Assembly (NCBI GenBank): GCA_024643385.1
Contig: JAHEMZ010000003.1
Location: 14,821 to 78,820, forward strand
From: Flavobacteriaceae bacterium
GTDB lineage: Bacteria > Bacteroidota > Bacteroidia > Flavobacteriales > Flavobacteriaceae
DNA length: 64,000 nt
Direction: 5' to 3'
Shown piece by piece: positions 53,068 through 62,381 of the stretch. The notes beneath the pieces were generated by a model. That model was not told where the DNA came from. It worked only from the letters and a program-made list of their open reading frames with translations, and did no database searches. Both the position numbers and the translations under genes were made by a program. The first letter of the stretch is position 1, and each line of letters starts with the position of its first letter.

Positions 53068-54381
53068 ATGAACAAAAAAGTACTTAGCCAACTCTTACTT
53101 ATCAGTCTAATTATCTTCGGTTGCAAGGCTGACGATGAAGGACCCGTGTATGAAGGAGACCTGGTAATTTCAACTTTGGAAGATTATAACAATTTTAATT
53201 ATGAGTACGTATTTGGCACTCTTACAATTGAAAATCTAAACAGTCCGGACCTTTCCAAAATGCAAATGCTGACGGACGTAGGCGGTTTAATTATTCGGAA
53301 TTGCGCCATGACTTCCCTAAGCGGTCTCGATAATCTAAAATTTATCAACAGAGATCTTATATTAGAAAACAACGAGAATTTAGAATCCCTGTGCTGTTTA
53401 AATAAGGTGGAAAGAGTAGAGTCCTTACAAATAATCAACCATCCAAACTTGATGAGTATTTCCGGGCTTTCCGGGATTAAAACGGTAAACGACACTTTAA
53501 GAATTAGGTTCGCCCCGCTGTTAAGCTCGCTGAATGGACTTGAAAACCTGAGCCGCGTGAATGCCCCTTTTAACTTAAATGAAGTGGGTATCACAAGCCT
53601 TAATGGTTTACAAAGCTTGAGTGAAGTTGAATCGCTTTACATGTACCGGCTTGATAATTTGATCACTGCGGAAGAATGGAGCCTATTTACGAAGATCGGA
53701 AGAGAATTAAGAATCGAAGCTTGTACGCAGCTTACCACCCTTAAAATGCCAAACCTTTTTTCGGTTCAAACGATTTTCATCGGAAATAATCCATCCCTTA
53801 TGGAAGTAGATCTTGGTCAAGTGGAGAATGATTTGGAATTTGTTACTATAGCAGGCTCCGGTCAATTACAAACAATTCGGGGCTTAGAAAATGTGGAGCG
53901 CATTAGACTTTTTTCCTTGTCAGAACTTTTTTCATTACAAGATTTACTAGGGTTCTCTGGTCTTACTGAAGTTACAGGGGATCTAAAACTTACTAATTTG
54001 CACACCCTATCTTCTTTTGCCGGATTCAATAATTTAACAAGCGTTGCCACAGAATTCAGTGGAAATCCGATCATCGGTTCCGAGTTTCAAATTTCAAATC
54101 TTGATGGGATTGAAAGTTTAATAGGCTTGGACAATTTACAAACCGTTGGTCAAATTCGGATTCAAAACAATAATTCGCTCGCCAATCTGAACGGAACCAA
54201 CCTACAAACTTCCTTTCCTTTTGGGTGTAGAATGTTTATAGAAAACAATACCAATTTGACCAACTATTGCGGTTTTACCAATTTTCTTAACAGCGTAAAT
54301 GTAAATTCAGCCTTAATTGTAGATAATGCCTATAACCCCAACATCCCGCAAATACGTTCTGAAACCGATTGTAGTTTATAG
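53068..54381 (+). CDS. Lipoprotein with receptor-L-type repeat domain
   Basis: A 437-aa lipoprotein (lipobox IIFGC, Cys 19). The rest is a series of about 25-residue beta/loop repeats resembling the leucine-rich, receptor-L type (LTDVGGLIIRN, MTSLSGLDNL, SISGLSGIKTV, LSSLNGLENL). Such solenoids bind protein or glycan at the cell surface. No C-terminal sorting domain. It ends 24 bases from the convergent GNAT gene. Function unknown. Confidence 0.88.
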   Translation: MNKKVLSQLLLISLIIFGCKADDEGPVYEGDLVISTLEDYNNFNYEYVFGTLTIENLNSPDLSKMQMLTDVGGLIIRNCAMTSLSGLDNLKFINRDLILENNENLESLCCLNKVERVESLQIINHPNLMSISGLSGIKTVNDTLRIRFAPLLSSLNGLENLSRVNAPFNLNEVGITSLNGLQSLSEVESLYMYRLDNLITAEEWSLFTKIGRELRIEACTQLTTLKMPNLFSVQTIFIGNNPSLMEVDLGQVENDLEFVTIAGSGQLQTIRGLENVERIRLFSLSELFSLQDLLGFSGLTEVTGDLKLTNLHTLSSFAGFNNLTSVATEFSGNPIIGSEFQISNLDGIESLIGLDNLQTVGQIRIQNNNSLANLNGTNLQTSFPFGCRMFIENNTNLTNYCGFTNFLNSVNVNSALIVDNAYNPNIPQIRSETDCSL

Positions 54382-54404
54382 AATTACTAACGGCTCCAAA
54401 CTAC

Positions 54405-54695
54405 TTACACACGATACCCTTTCGCAAGTATAGATTTCCATTCCGGATGCCTGGTTAAAAAAGCAGCGACAAAGGGACATAAAGGCGCCAAAGTAGCTCC
54501 TTCTTCCTTGATGAGCGTTAATACGGCCTGCACCAATGCCTTCCCCACTCCTTTTCCTTTTAATGCTTTTGGAACTTCGGTATGGGTAAGATAAATAATT
54601 CCTTGCGCTCTTATGTATTCTACAAAAGCCACATGGCCTTCTACGGTAGCTACGAATCGTTTTTCATCTATAACCTCAACGACGGATAATTCCAT
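54405..54695 (-). CDS. Small GNAT-like acetyltransferase (YjdJ type)
   Basis: A 96-aa protein with the acetyl-CoA-binding motif KGKGVGKALVQAVL at about 45-58. It is the minimal GNAT form also known as YjdJ. Substrate unknown. Five bases separate it from the ferredoxin-CDGSH gene upstream, so they form one unit. Confidence 0.88.
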   Translation of the reverse strand: MELSVVEVIDEKRFVATVEGHVAFVEYIRAQGIIYLTHTEVPKALKGKGVGKALVQAVLTLIKEEGATLAPLCPFVAAFLTRHPEWKSILAKGYRV

Positions 54696-54699
54696 TCAC

Positions 54700-55116
54700 T
54701 TACTTTTTATGGGTGCCGTCGCAAAAAGGAAATTTCTCCGATTTTCCACAACGACAAAAGGAAGCTCTGCGCTCCTTAATTTCAACCGTTCCATCAGGAT
54801 GAGTAACCTCCAATGCGCTTAACACGATCACAGGTCCGTTATCGATAAGATTCACTTTTATCAATTCCTGATCTTCAACCACCGGAACGATCGATGCTTC
54901 AACAGTCGACCTTGTATAAGACAGCGCTCCACTTGGACATTTATCCACAGCACCCATAACCGCTTCTACGGTAGTATCATTCATCTGGATCCATGGCCTT
55001 TCTTTTGGTTTAAAAACACCGGGCAGCGCTTTTATACAATTTGCAGAGTGAATGCACGTTTCAGGCTTCCAAATTACCGTTAGGTCTTTAAGGGTATATT
55101 CTATTTTCTTTTCCAT
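54700..55116 (-). CDS. Ferredoxin-like and CDGSH fusion protein
   Basis: A 138-aa redox protein. The N-terminal half (about 1-67) is a divergent ferredoxin (DUF1271/Fer4-type) with Cys 21, 27 and 60. The C-terminal half is a CDGSH iron-sulfur domain with Cys 121, 123, 132 and His 136 (CRCGKSEKFPFCDGTH), which binds a 2Fe-2S cluster. No partner protein is nearby except the GNAT gene. Confidence 0.92.
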   Translation of the reverse strand: MEKKIEYTLKDLTVIWKPETCIHSANCIKALPGVFKPKERPWIQMNDTTVEAVMGAVDKCPSGALSYTRSTVEASIVPVVEDQELIKVNLIDNGPVIVLSALEVTHPDGTVEIKERRASFCRCGKSEKFPFCDGTHKK

Positions 55117-55182
55117 GCATTAAAAATAGTAAAATTATGAGAGGATTAATACTTTCCGTACTTTTACTGAAAAGATATTTTC

Positions 55183-55857
55183 ATGCGAATCACCTTCCTC
55201 TGTATGTTTTTCTGTGTCTGCTTTTTTAGCTGTAAAGACCACTCGAATGACGAAAAATCCTCTATGAATGCCCCACAAATTTCCACCGCTGAAGCAATTG
55301 CCAACGCCTATGGTTATCATCATTGGAAAAATATCGAAACATTCACCTTCACATTTAATATTGATCGAGGGGAAAATCATTTCGAGAGAAGCTTTACATG
55401 GCAACCCAAATTGGATGAGGTTCATTACATAAGTGCTACTGATACTTTTTCCTATAACCGAAAAGATCAATTGGATAGTTTACAAATGGCAGCCGATCGT
55501 CGTTTTATCAATGATAAATATTGGCTCCTCGCCCCTTTCCAACTTATGTGGGATCAAAACCTCACTTTTTCTGAACGCAAAGAGGTCAAGGCTCCGATCT
55601 CTAAAGTTCCTATGAATGTCCTTACCGCCGTTTATCCTGATGAAGGAGGCTATACTCCCGGCGATGCCTATGATCTATATTATACCGATGACTACTTAAT
55701 TCGCGAGTGGGTCTTCCGTGAGGCGAATCAATCCGAACCTTCCGTCATTACCACCTGGGAAGATATTCTGGAGCTGAACGACATGAAATTTGCACAAAGT
55801 CATAAAGACAGTACAGGTGGTTTTCACCTCTATTTCTCCAACCTATCCATAAAATAA
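55183..55857 (+). CDS. Unknown lipoprotein upstream of kynU
   Basis: A 224-aa lipoprotein (lipobox CFFSC, Cys 17). The mature part is rich in Trp and Tyr with EIANAYGYHHWKN-like and HFERSFTWQPK segments; I associate it with a large flavobacterial family of unknown function (possibly DUF6503, from memory). It ends directly before kynU, so may be co-transcribed, though it has no evident tie to kynurenine. Confidence 0.85.
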   Translation: MRITFLCMFFCVCFFSCKDHSNDEKSSMNAPQISTAEAIANAYGYHHWKNIETFTFTFNIDRGENHFERSFTWQPKLDEVHYISATDTFSYNRKDQLDSLQMAADRRFINDKYWLLAPFQLMWDQNLTFSERKEVKAPISKVPMNVLTAVYPDEGGYTPGDAYDLYYTDDYLIREWVFREANQSEPSVITTWEDILELNDMKFAQSHKDSTGGFHLYFSNLSIK

Positions 55858-57123
55858 ATGATGTATCAGAATTCGCTGGAATATGCTCGAAAATGTGACC
55901 TGCAAGACCCGTTGCGATCTTTTAGGGATGAATTTTATTTTCCGAAGGATTCCCAAGGAAACCGGCTTATTTATTTATGCGGGAACTCTTTGGGGCTTCA
56001 ACCCAAGAATACGGCAGCCTATATTCAGGAAGAATTGAATGATTGGGCGACTTTAGGCGTCGAAGGACATACAGACGCCAAACATCCGTGGATGCCTTAT
56101 CATGAATTTCTCACCGATAGTATGGCCAAGATCGTGGGCGCTAAACCGAGTGAGGTCGTGATCATGAATGGCCTGACGGCCAATCTTCATTTTATGATGG
56201 TCTCATTTTACCAACCCACCCCTGAACGACACAAAATTATTATTGAAAGTGATGCTTTTCCCAGCGACCGATATGCTGTGGAAAGTCAGATAAAGTTTCA
56301 TGGATACAACCCCAAGGAATCCCTTCTGCTTTGGTCTCCCAGAAAAGGGGAAGAACTATGCCGATTAGAAGATTTGGAAGCGTTATTGAAGGAACAAGGC
56401 GATCAGGTGGCACTCATCATGATCGGAAATACGAATTATTATACCGGGCAATCTTTTCCTTTGAAGGCGATTACTCACTTGGGGCATACACACGGCTGCA
56501 TGGTTGGATTCGATCTCGCACATGGTGTTGGAAATATCTTACCCGAATTGCATGATACAGGAGCCGACTTTGCCGTATGGTGTACCTATAAATACCTGAA
56601 CAGCGGCCCCGGAAGTCTTGGTGGTTGCTTTGTACATGAACGCCACGCACACAATTCGGATCTGAACCGATTTGCAGGTTGGTGGGGACACAATAAAACT
56701 ACGCGCTTTAATATGCGTCATGAGTTTGATGTGATACCGGGTGCTGAAGGATGGCAACAAAGTAATCCTCCTATCCTGTCTATGGCTGCGATCCGTGCTT
56801 CCCTTGATCTATTTGATAAAGCAGGTATGGGAAGTCTGCGAAAAAAATCTATAGCACTTACCGGATATTTAGCATTTCTATTGGACGAAATGAAAGACGA
56901 CCGTATCACTGTCATTACGCCTCGGGATCCGGAGGAACGGGGTTGCCAACTCTCCATTCAGGTAAAAAGTGCCGATCGCACTTTGCATGACCAACTTACC
57001 AAATGCGGCGTGATCAGCGATTGGCGGGAACCGGATGTGATACGAGTAGCTCCTGCCCCACTGTACAATAGTTTCGAGGATGTTTATACATTCGTAAATC
57101 GGTTAAAATCTGTTTTAAAATGA
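55858..57123 (+). CDS. kynU: Kynureninase
   Basis: PLP enzyme that cleaves kynurenine to anthranilate plus alanine, or 3-hydroxykynurenine to 3-hydroxyanthranilate (421 aa). Key residues: NSLGLQPK, the PLP Asp region VGFDLAHGVGN and the Schiff-base Lys 245 in CTYKYLNSGPGS. First enzyme of the cluster; its stop overlaps kmo (ATGA). Confidence 0.95.
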   Translation: MMYQNSLEYARKCDLQDPLRSFRDEFYFPKDSQGNRLIYLCGNSLGLQPKNTAAYIQEELNDWATLGVEGHTDAKHPWMPYHEFLTDSMAKIVGAKPSEVVIMNGLTANLHFMMVSFYQPTPERHKIIIESDAFPSDRYAVESQIKFHGYNPKESLLLWSPRKGEELCRLEDLEALLKEQGDQVALIMIGNTNYYTGQSFPLKAITHLGHTHGCMVGFDLAHGVGNILPELHDTGADFAVWCTYKYLNSGPGSLGGCFVHERHAHNSDLNRFAGWWGHNKTTRFNMRHEFDVIPGAEGWQQSNPPILSMAAIRASLDLFDKAGMGSLRKKSIALTGYLAFLLDEMKDDRITVITPRDPEERGCQLSIQVKSADRTLHDQLTKCGVISDWREPDVIRVAPAPLYNSFEDVYTFVNRLKSVLK

Positions 57124-58511
57124 AGGACAACATACTTATCATAGGCGCGGGACTTTGTGGCAGCTTATTGGCCCTGCGAATGGCACAACGCGGCTATCGC
57201 ATTACGCTGGTTGAAAAAAGACCCGATCTAAGATCGGTAACTCAAGATGCGGGACGATCGATCAACTTAGCCTTGAGTGATCGCGGATTAAGAGGACTTC
57301 GATTGGCAGGCGTGGAAGAAGCAGCTAAAAAACTATGTATTCCAATGAATGGCCGCATGATTCATGACAAGGAAGGAAATACCTTTTTAAGTCCGTATAG
57401 TGGCCGAAAAGGAGAATATATCAATTCCATCTCTCGTCCGGGATTGAATATGTTATTATTAGATGCCCTTGAAAAGATGCCGGAAGTGACTATACATTTT
57501 AATATGGCTTGTGAAAAGGTAGATCTGGAAAATGCCACGGCTACGTTTACCCATACAGAAACTGGTAAACAACAAACCCTTCAGGGCGACTTGCTGATCG
57601 GGACAGATGGTGCAGGTTCAGTAGTGCGAAAAAGTATGTTCGAACATCGAAAATTCTTATTCAGTTTTTCACAACAATGGCTGACCCATGGATATAAAGA
57701 ACTTGAAATTCCGCCGGCAGAAGAAGGCGGTTACCGAACCTATAAAAATGCCCTTCATATTTGGCCTCGTGGAGAAGATATGTTGATCGCTCTCCCGAAT
57801 CTGGACGGTAGTTTTACCGTAACCCTTTTCCTTCCTTACGAAAACAGCGATTACTGTTTCAATAACCTGAATTCAAAGGAAAGAGTGTTGGAATATTTTC
57901 AGAAGGAATTCCCGGATGCTTTGGCATTGATGCCGCAGTTGGCAGAAGAATATTTCCAAAACCCAACCGGGGCCCTGGGAACTATCAAATGTTCCCCATG
58001 GAGCTGCTATGGGAAGTCATTGTTGATGGGAGATGCCGCTCATGCCATTGTTCCTTTTTACGGACAAGGGATGAACGCCTCTTTTGAAGATGTGGTGGTT
58101 TTTGATGAAATTTTAAACGACCATGAAGGAGATTGGGGTCAAGTTTTTCTGCATTATGAAAAAGCCCGTAAAAAAGATGCTGATGCCATAGCCGACTTAG
58201 CTTTAGACAATTTTCATGAAATGAAGGAGCATACTGCCAGTGCGTTATTTCAACAGAAAAGAAAATTAGAAATTGCTTTTGAAACGCAACTCTCTGATCG
58301 TTATTACAGTAAATATTCTTTAGTTACCTTTAACGAAAACATTCCCTATTCGGAAGCAATGAAAAGAGGAAGGGCTCAGGATAAAGCGATCCTCAACCTT
58401 CTGGACGATGGTTTATTAAAGGACGAACTGAGTTTAGAAGAAAAATTGGCGCTGGTCGAAAAAGAAACCAATGCGATATTGCACGACGATGCAGTGGTAA
58501 AAAATCTATAA
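57120..58511 (+). CDS. kmo: Kynurenine 3-monooxygenase
   Basis: FAD monooxygenase that makes 3-hydroxykynurenine (463 aa). The FAD-binding motif is [17 protein letters not shown] at the N-terminus; the second motif [19 protein letters not shown] is the DG-containing FAD-phosphate segment. The C-terminal helix region is present, as in membrane-associated family members. One base separates it from the RidA gene. Confidence 0.95.
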   Translation: MKDNILIIGAGLCGSLLALRMAQRGYRITLVEKRPDLRSVTQDAGRSINLALSDRGLRGLRLAGVEEAAKKLCIPMNGRMIHDKEGNTFLSPYSGRKGEYINSISRPGLNMLLLDALEKMPEVTIHFNMACEKVDLENATATFTHTETGKQQTLQGDLLIGTDGAGSVVRKSMFEHRKFLFSFSQQWLTHGYKELEIPPAEEGGYRTYKNALHIWPRGEDMLIALPNLDGSFTVTLFLPYENSDYCFNNLNSKERVLEYFQKEFPDALALMPQLAEEYFQNPTGALGTIKCSPWSCYGKSLLMGDAAHAIVPFYGQGMNASFEDVVVFDEILNDHEGDWGQVFLHYEKARKKDADAIADLALDNFHEMKEHTASALFQQKRKLEIAFETQLSDRYYSKYSLVTFNENIPYSEAMKRGRAQDKAILNLLDDGLLKDELSLEEKLALVEKETNAILHDDAVVKNL

Positions 58512-58512
58512 T

Positions 58513-58935
58513 ATGAGCAATACAAGTAAATTAGTAGAAGGGAAGGCCACACCACGTGGGGCCTATCCCCATATAAAAAGAGTGGGTGATTTTATTTTTG
58601 TCAGCGGTACCAGTTCACGTCTCCCCGACAATACGTTTGCAGGAGTGCATCAAGTAGATGCTATGGGCACCATGCGACTCGACATCAGAGAACAAACAAA
58701 AGCGGTTATAGAGAACATCAAAGACTATTTGGCCACGGAAGGTGCAACCTTGGCAGATGTGGTCGATGTGACTTCTTTTTTAGTAAACATGAACGACTTT
58801 GCCGGGTATAATGAAGTATATGCGCAGTATTTCAATAAAGAGACGGGACCGGCAAGGACTACCGTAGCAGTGCACCAGTTACCGCATCCCAACCTTGTAG
58901 TTGAGATCAAAGCGATGGCCTACAAACCTGTGTAA
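58513..58935 (+). CDS. RidA-family protein, likely 2-aminomuconate deaminase
   Basis: A 140-aa Rid/YER057c-type protein. The catalytic Arg is in GPARTTVAV (Arg 115) and the Glu is in NLVVEIKAM (Glu 131). By position it should deaminate 2-aminomuconate in the kynurenine pathway, as known for the related deaminase; general RidA imine hydrolase activity is the alternative. Confidence 0.85.
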   Translation: MSNTSKLVEGKATPRGAYPHIKRVGDFIFVSGTSSRLPDNTFAGVHQVDAMGTMRLDIREQTKAVIENIKDYLATEGATLADVVDVTSFLVNMNDFAGYNEVYAQYFNKETGPARTTVAVHQLPHPNLVVEIKAMAYKPV

Positions 58936-58936
58936 G

Positions 58937-60382
58937 ATGCATTCGATCCTGAACTATATCGACGGAAAATATGTGGCCCCAATAAATGGGCAGTGGTTGG
59001 ACAATTACCAGCCGGCCAAAGGAGAGGTCTATGGTCAAATTGCAAACAGTGATGCGGAAGATATTCAAAAGGCCTATGAGGCCGCAAAAAGAGCATTTCC
59101 AGGCTGGAGCGAAACTTCATTGGATGAGAAAAGTAGGATCCTATTAAAAATAGCCGATCTCATCGATCAAAATCTGGATCGATTGGCTGCCGCTGAATGT
59201 ATCGACAATGGAAAACCATTGAGTCTGGCTAAGGCGGTGGATATTCCTAGGGCATCTGCCAACTTTCGCTTTTTTGGACATGCCATTACTCAGTTTTCGA
59301 GTGAAGCACATGAAAGCATCGGATTAGATACCATGAACTTTACGCTTAGGCAACCCATTGGCGTAGTGGGATGTATTTCGCCGTGGAATCTTCCTTTGTA
59401 CCTTTTTACCTGGAAAGTGGCACCGGCCATAGCGGCAGGCAATACAGTGGTGGCTAAACCGAGTGAGATCACACCTATGACCGCTTACCTTCTGGGGGAA
59501 CTATTGACCGAAGCGGGATTACCCAAAGGGGTATTAAATATCGTACAGGGTGCAGGTCCTTCGGCAGGGCAAGCTATTGTTGAACATCCCGGCATTAAAG
59601 CCATTTCATTTACGGGTGGTACCAAGACCGGGGAACATTTGGCAAGAACGGCAGCCCCCATGTTTAAAAAGCTTTCCTTAGAATTAGGAGGTAAGAATCC
59701 AAACATCATATTTGCCGATTGCGAGTACGACAAAATGCTGGAAGTAACTGTGCGCTCTTCCTTCGCCAATCAAGGTCAGATCTGTCTTTGTGGAAGCAGG
59801 ATCTTTGTGGAACGCTCTATTTATGAAAAGTTTAAAACCGACTTTATCCATAAAGTAAAGAACTTGAAAGTAGGTAATCCTTTGGATGAGGTACAACTGG
59901 GAGCCGTGGTCTCTGAAGCGCATAGAAATAAAATTGAAAGTTATATTATGTTAGCCCGGGAAGAAGGCGGAACTATATTATGCGGGGGTCACCGTGTTGT
60001 GGTAGAAGGAAGTGAGAATGGGTACTATTTGGCACCGACCGTGATCGAGGTCTATGATGCACAATGTCGCGTGAACCAGGAAGAAATTTTTGGACCCGTG
60101 GTAACCCTTATGCCTTTTGAAACTGAAGAGCAAGCACTATCAATGGCTAATGGCGTGCCTTATGGGTTATCGGCTACCCTATGGACCTCCAATCTGGATC
60201 GAACCTTGCGTATGAGTAAAAAGATTGAAGCAGGGATCGTTTGGGTGAACACCTGGCTCAATCGGGATCTACGAACGCCTTTTGGCGGCGTGAAAGCCAG
60301 TGGTGTGGGGCGCGAAGGAGGCTTTGAGGCACTTCGCTTCTTTACCGAAGCAAAAAATGTTTGTATCAAATACGAATCGTGA
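58937..60382 (+). CDS. Aldehyde dehydrogenase, likely 2-aminomuconate semialdehyde dehydrogenase
   Basis: NAD-dependent ALDH (481 aa) from the ATG at 58937. Cofactor motif ISPWNLPLY; catalytic Cys 283 in NQGQICLCGS with Glu in LELGGKNPN; the C-terminal EIFGPV is typical. The operon context fits oxidation of 2-aminomuconate semialdehyde to 2-aminomuconate; other aldehydes are possible. Confidence 0.93.
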   Translation: MHSILNYIDGKYVAPINGQWLDNYQPAKGEVYGQIANSDAEDIQKAYEAAKRAFPGWSETSLDEKSRILLKIADLIDQNLDRLAAAECIDNGKPLSLAKAVDIPRASANFRFFGHAITQFSSEAHESIGLDTMNFTLRQPIGVVGCISPWNLPLYLFTWKVAPAIAAGNTVVAKPSEITPMTAYLLGELLTEAGLPKGVLNIVQGAGPSAGQAIVEHPGIKAISFTGGTKTGEHLARTAAPMFKKLSLELGGKNPNIIFADCEYDKMLEVTVRSSFANQGQICLCGSRIFVERSIYEKFKTDFIHKVKNLKVGNPLDEVQLGAVVSEAHRNKIESYIMLAREEGGTILCGGHRVVVEGSENGYYLAPTVIEVYDAQCRVNQEEIFGPVVTLMPFETEEQALSMANGVPYGLSATLWTSNLDRTLRMSKKIEAGIVWVNTWLNRDLRTPFGGVKASGVGREGGFEALRFFTEAKNVCIKYES

Positions 60383-60383
60383 A

Positions 60384-61169
60384 ATGAATTTAGATCTAAG
60401 TAATAAAAATGCATTGGTTTGCGGCAGTACCGCAGGAATTGGAAAAGCATCGGCCATGGAATTGGCCTTATTGGGTGCTAACTTGACTTTACTGGCCAGG
60501 GACAAAGAGAAATTGCAAGAAACGTTATCTCTTCTACCCAATAATGGAAAACAGGTGCATGATTATCTGGCAGTGGATTTCAATAATCCCAAAAAATTGA
60601 AGGAGATGATCATTGAGGCCACCTTTCATAAAAACTATCATATTTTAGTGAACAATACGGGAGGACCAAAGGGCGGACCTATTTTCGCTGCGGAAGTAGA
60701 TGAGTTTATGAAAGCATTTTCGCAACATGTGGTATGTAATCAAATTTTAGTGCAAAATGTGGTACCCGGAATGAAAGAAGCCGGTTATGGCAGGATCATT
60801 AATATTATTTCCACTTCGGTGAAACAGCCGATCGATGGTTTGGGAGTAAGTAATACCATTCGAGGGGCCGTGGCTAATTGGAGCAAAACACTGGCCAATG
60901 AACTTGGTGCCTTCGGAATTACCGTGAACAATGTACTTCCCGGGTTTACTGCGACCGACCGACTGGATGATATTGTTGCAAACACCGCTAAAAAAATGAA
61001 CAAATCAGAAAAGGAGGCCGCGGAATTCATGAAAGGATTAGTTCCTGCCCGACGATTTGCCCAACCGGAAGAGATCGCTTTCACAGTTGCCTTTTTAGCC
61101 GGGCCATCGGCGAGTTATATCAATGGAATAAACGTACCCGTTGATGGTGGAAGAACAAAATCTTTGTAA
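60384..61169 (+). CDS. SDR-family oxidoreductase with altered catalytic pair
   Basis: A 261-aa Rossmann enzyme from the ATG at 60384. Cofactor motif CGSTAGIGKAS (residues 13-23). The usual active-site YxxxK is replaced by SxxxR (Ser 156 and Arg 160 in GVSNTIRGAV), while the preceding Ser region ISTSVKQ is kept. Some SDRs lacking Tyr and Lys have lost reductase activity. It sits between ALDH and the RNA-like element; its substrate is unknown. Confidence 0.88.
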   Translation: MNLDLSNKNALVCGSTAGIGKASAMELALLGANLTLLARDKEKLQETLSLLPNNGKQVHDYLAVDFNNPKKLKEMIIEATFHKNYHILVNNTGGPKGGPIFAAEVDEFMKAFSQHVVCNQILVQNVVPGMKEAGYGRIINIISTSVKQPIDGLGVSNTIRGAVANWSKTLANELGAFGITVNNVLPGFTATDRLDDIVANTAKKMNKSEKEAAEFMKGLVPARRFAQPEEIAFTVAFLAGPSASYINGINVPVDGGRTKSL

Positions 61170-61177
61170 TTTTGACA

Positions 61178-61284
61178 GGCCCGCGTGAGGGATTGAACCA
61201 GGCTACCCTGCTTGCTTTCGGCAAGTATGTAGCGGTGAAAGCCCGACCCCGACCCCGATAGCTATCGGGAGAGTGGGGCACGCC
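61178..61284 (+). ncRNA. Structured RNA-like element, flavo-1-like
   Basis: About 107 bases with extensive complementarity: GCGTG (61183-61187) with CACGC (61279-61283); CTAC (61203-61206) with GTAG (61229-61232); CTTGC (61211-61215) with GCAAG (61221-61225); and a 16-base perfect palindrome CCCGATAGCTATCGGG (61254-61269). The GGGATTGAA and GAAAGCCCGACCCC stretches resemble, from memory, the flavobacterial flavo-1 RNA motif. It is GC-rich against AT-rich neighbours. Strand assumed from the sense of the surrounding genes. Confidence 0.5.
61245..61256 (+). repeat. Tandem GACCCC repeat inside the RNA-like element
   Basis: Two copies of GACCCC in a row precede the 16-base palindrome. Short and probably part of the folded structure. 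Confidence 0.6.
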
Positions 61285-61298
61285 AAACAAACACTACT

Positions 61299-62381
61299 AT
61301 GAGACGTAAACTTCGCATTAACGGACATTCCCACCTACTTCCCTACCCGGAAGAGATTCCACCTTTCATGAAAGACAAAGGGATCTTTTGGGTAGATAAG
61401 GATCGTAAGTTCATGCTCCAAAAAGATTGGAGTCGACCCGTTACCGATTCCAGCTTTTTCTTAGATGAAAAATTGGCCTGGATGGAGCGTTTCAAAATTG
61501 ATCATGCGGTGGTCCTGAACCTTTCCCAATTATATGGAAATGGGCTTCGTCTGGAAGAAATGAAACAGGCGTTGCGGTTTCAAAACGACTTCAATGCACG
61601 TATTCAGCATGATCACCCCGGGAAGTTTACCTGTGGCTTTGTGGTGCATCCGGGGTTTGCACGCGGTGCTCTTTGGGAAATGGAACGTTGTGTGGAAGAA
61701 TTAGGTTTGCGGCTCTTGTGTTTACCAACGCATTATATGGATACCATTGGCACGTGGCGTTGTATTTTTGACGAGGAAAATGAGCCCATTTTTGAATTGG
61801 CGTCCAAATACAATTTGGCGGTCGAAATTCATCCGTATGACGGAGAAAAATTCATCAAATTGGAAAATACGGCGTGGCGTTTTCACCTGATCTGGATGTT
61901 GGCGCAATGCGCAGATGCCTATCACTTCTTAACATTAAATGGATATGCTGATAAGTTTCCTAACATGAGAACCTGTTTTGCTCATGGTGGACAATTGGCA
62001 CAGATTAATTTAGGACGAAGAATTCAAGGATTTGATGGTCGTCCCGATTTGTTTGAAGGCAAAACCCACCCCAGAAAAAGTGTAGGGCACAGAAACATAT
62101 TTTTTGACACTTTGGTCCACGATACCGGATCATTGGAACTACTTATCAAAAATCAGAGCAGCAAGCAGGTTATTATGGGCTTGGACGATCCTTATCCTTT
62201 GGGAGAAATGGAAAGTATTCCTCAATCTTCTTATCCCGGTAAAATTTTGGATCTGGCGCGTGAACGTGGAATAGTCACTCAGAATGATTGCGATGCTATT
62301 TGGGAAGATAATGTACTTCAGTGGTTGTTTGGGGAAGATCAAGCCGGCAAAGAAGCCTTGGTAAAAAAAATTCTGGGTTAA
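61299..62381 (+). CDS. ACMSD-like amidohydrolase (aminocarboxymuconate-semialdehyde decarboxylase)
   Basis: A 360-aa zinc-dependent decarboxylase of the amidohydrolase fold. Metal ligands: HxH (His 10 and 12 in NGHSHLLP), His in AVEIHPYDG, His in CFAHGGQ and Asp in GLDDPYPLGE. It would decarboxylate 2-amino-3-carboxymuconate semialdehyde to 2-aminomuconate semialdehyde, feeding the ALDH upstream. Its last base is the A of the methyltransferase start (TAATG). Confidence 0.92.
   Translation: MRRKLRINGHSHLLPYPEEIPPFMKDKGIFWVDKDRKFMLQKDWSRPVTDSSFFLDEKLAWMERFKIDHAVVLNLSQLYGNGLRLEEMKQALRFQNDFNARIQHDHPGKFTCGFVVHPGFARGALWEMERCVEELGLRLLCLPTHYMDTIGTWRCIFDEENEPIFELASKYNLAVEIHPYDGEKFIKLENTAWRFHLIWMLAQCADAYHFLTLNGYADKFPNMRTCFAHGGQLAQINLGRRIQGFDGRPDLFEGKTHPRKSVGHRNIFFDTLVHDTGSLELLIKNQSSKQVIMGLDDPYPLGEMESIPQSSYPGKILDLARERGIVTQNDCDAIWEDNVLQWLFGEDQAGKEALVKKILG

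Noticed and set aside
60300-60383. In-frame extension of the SDR gene upstream of its ATG.
   Set aside because: It overlaps the end of the ALDH gene in another frame; the Rossmann fold begins normally from the ATG at 60384.
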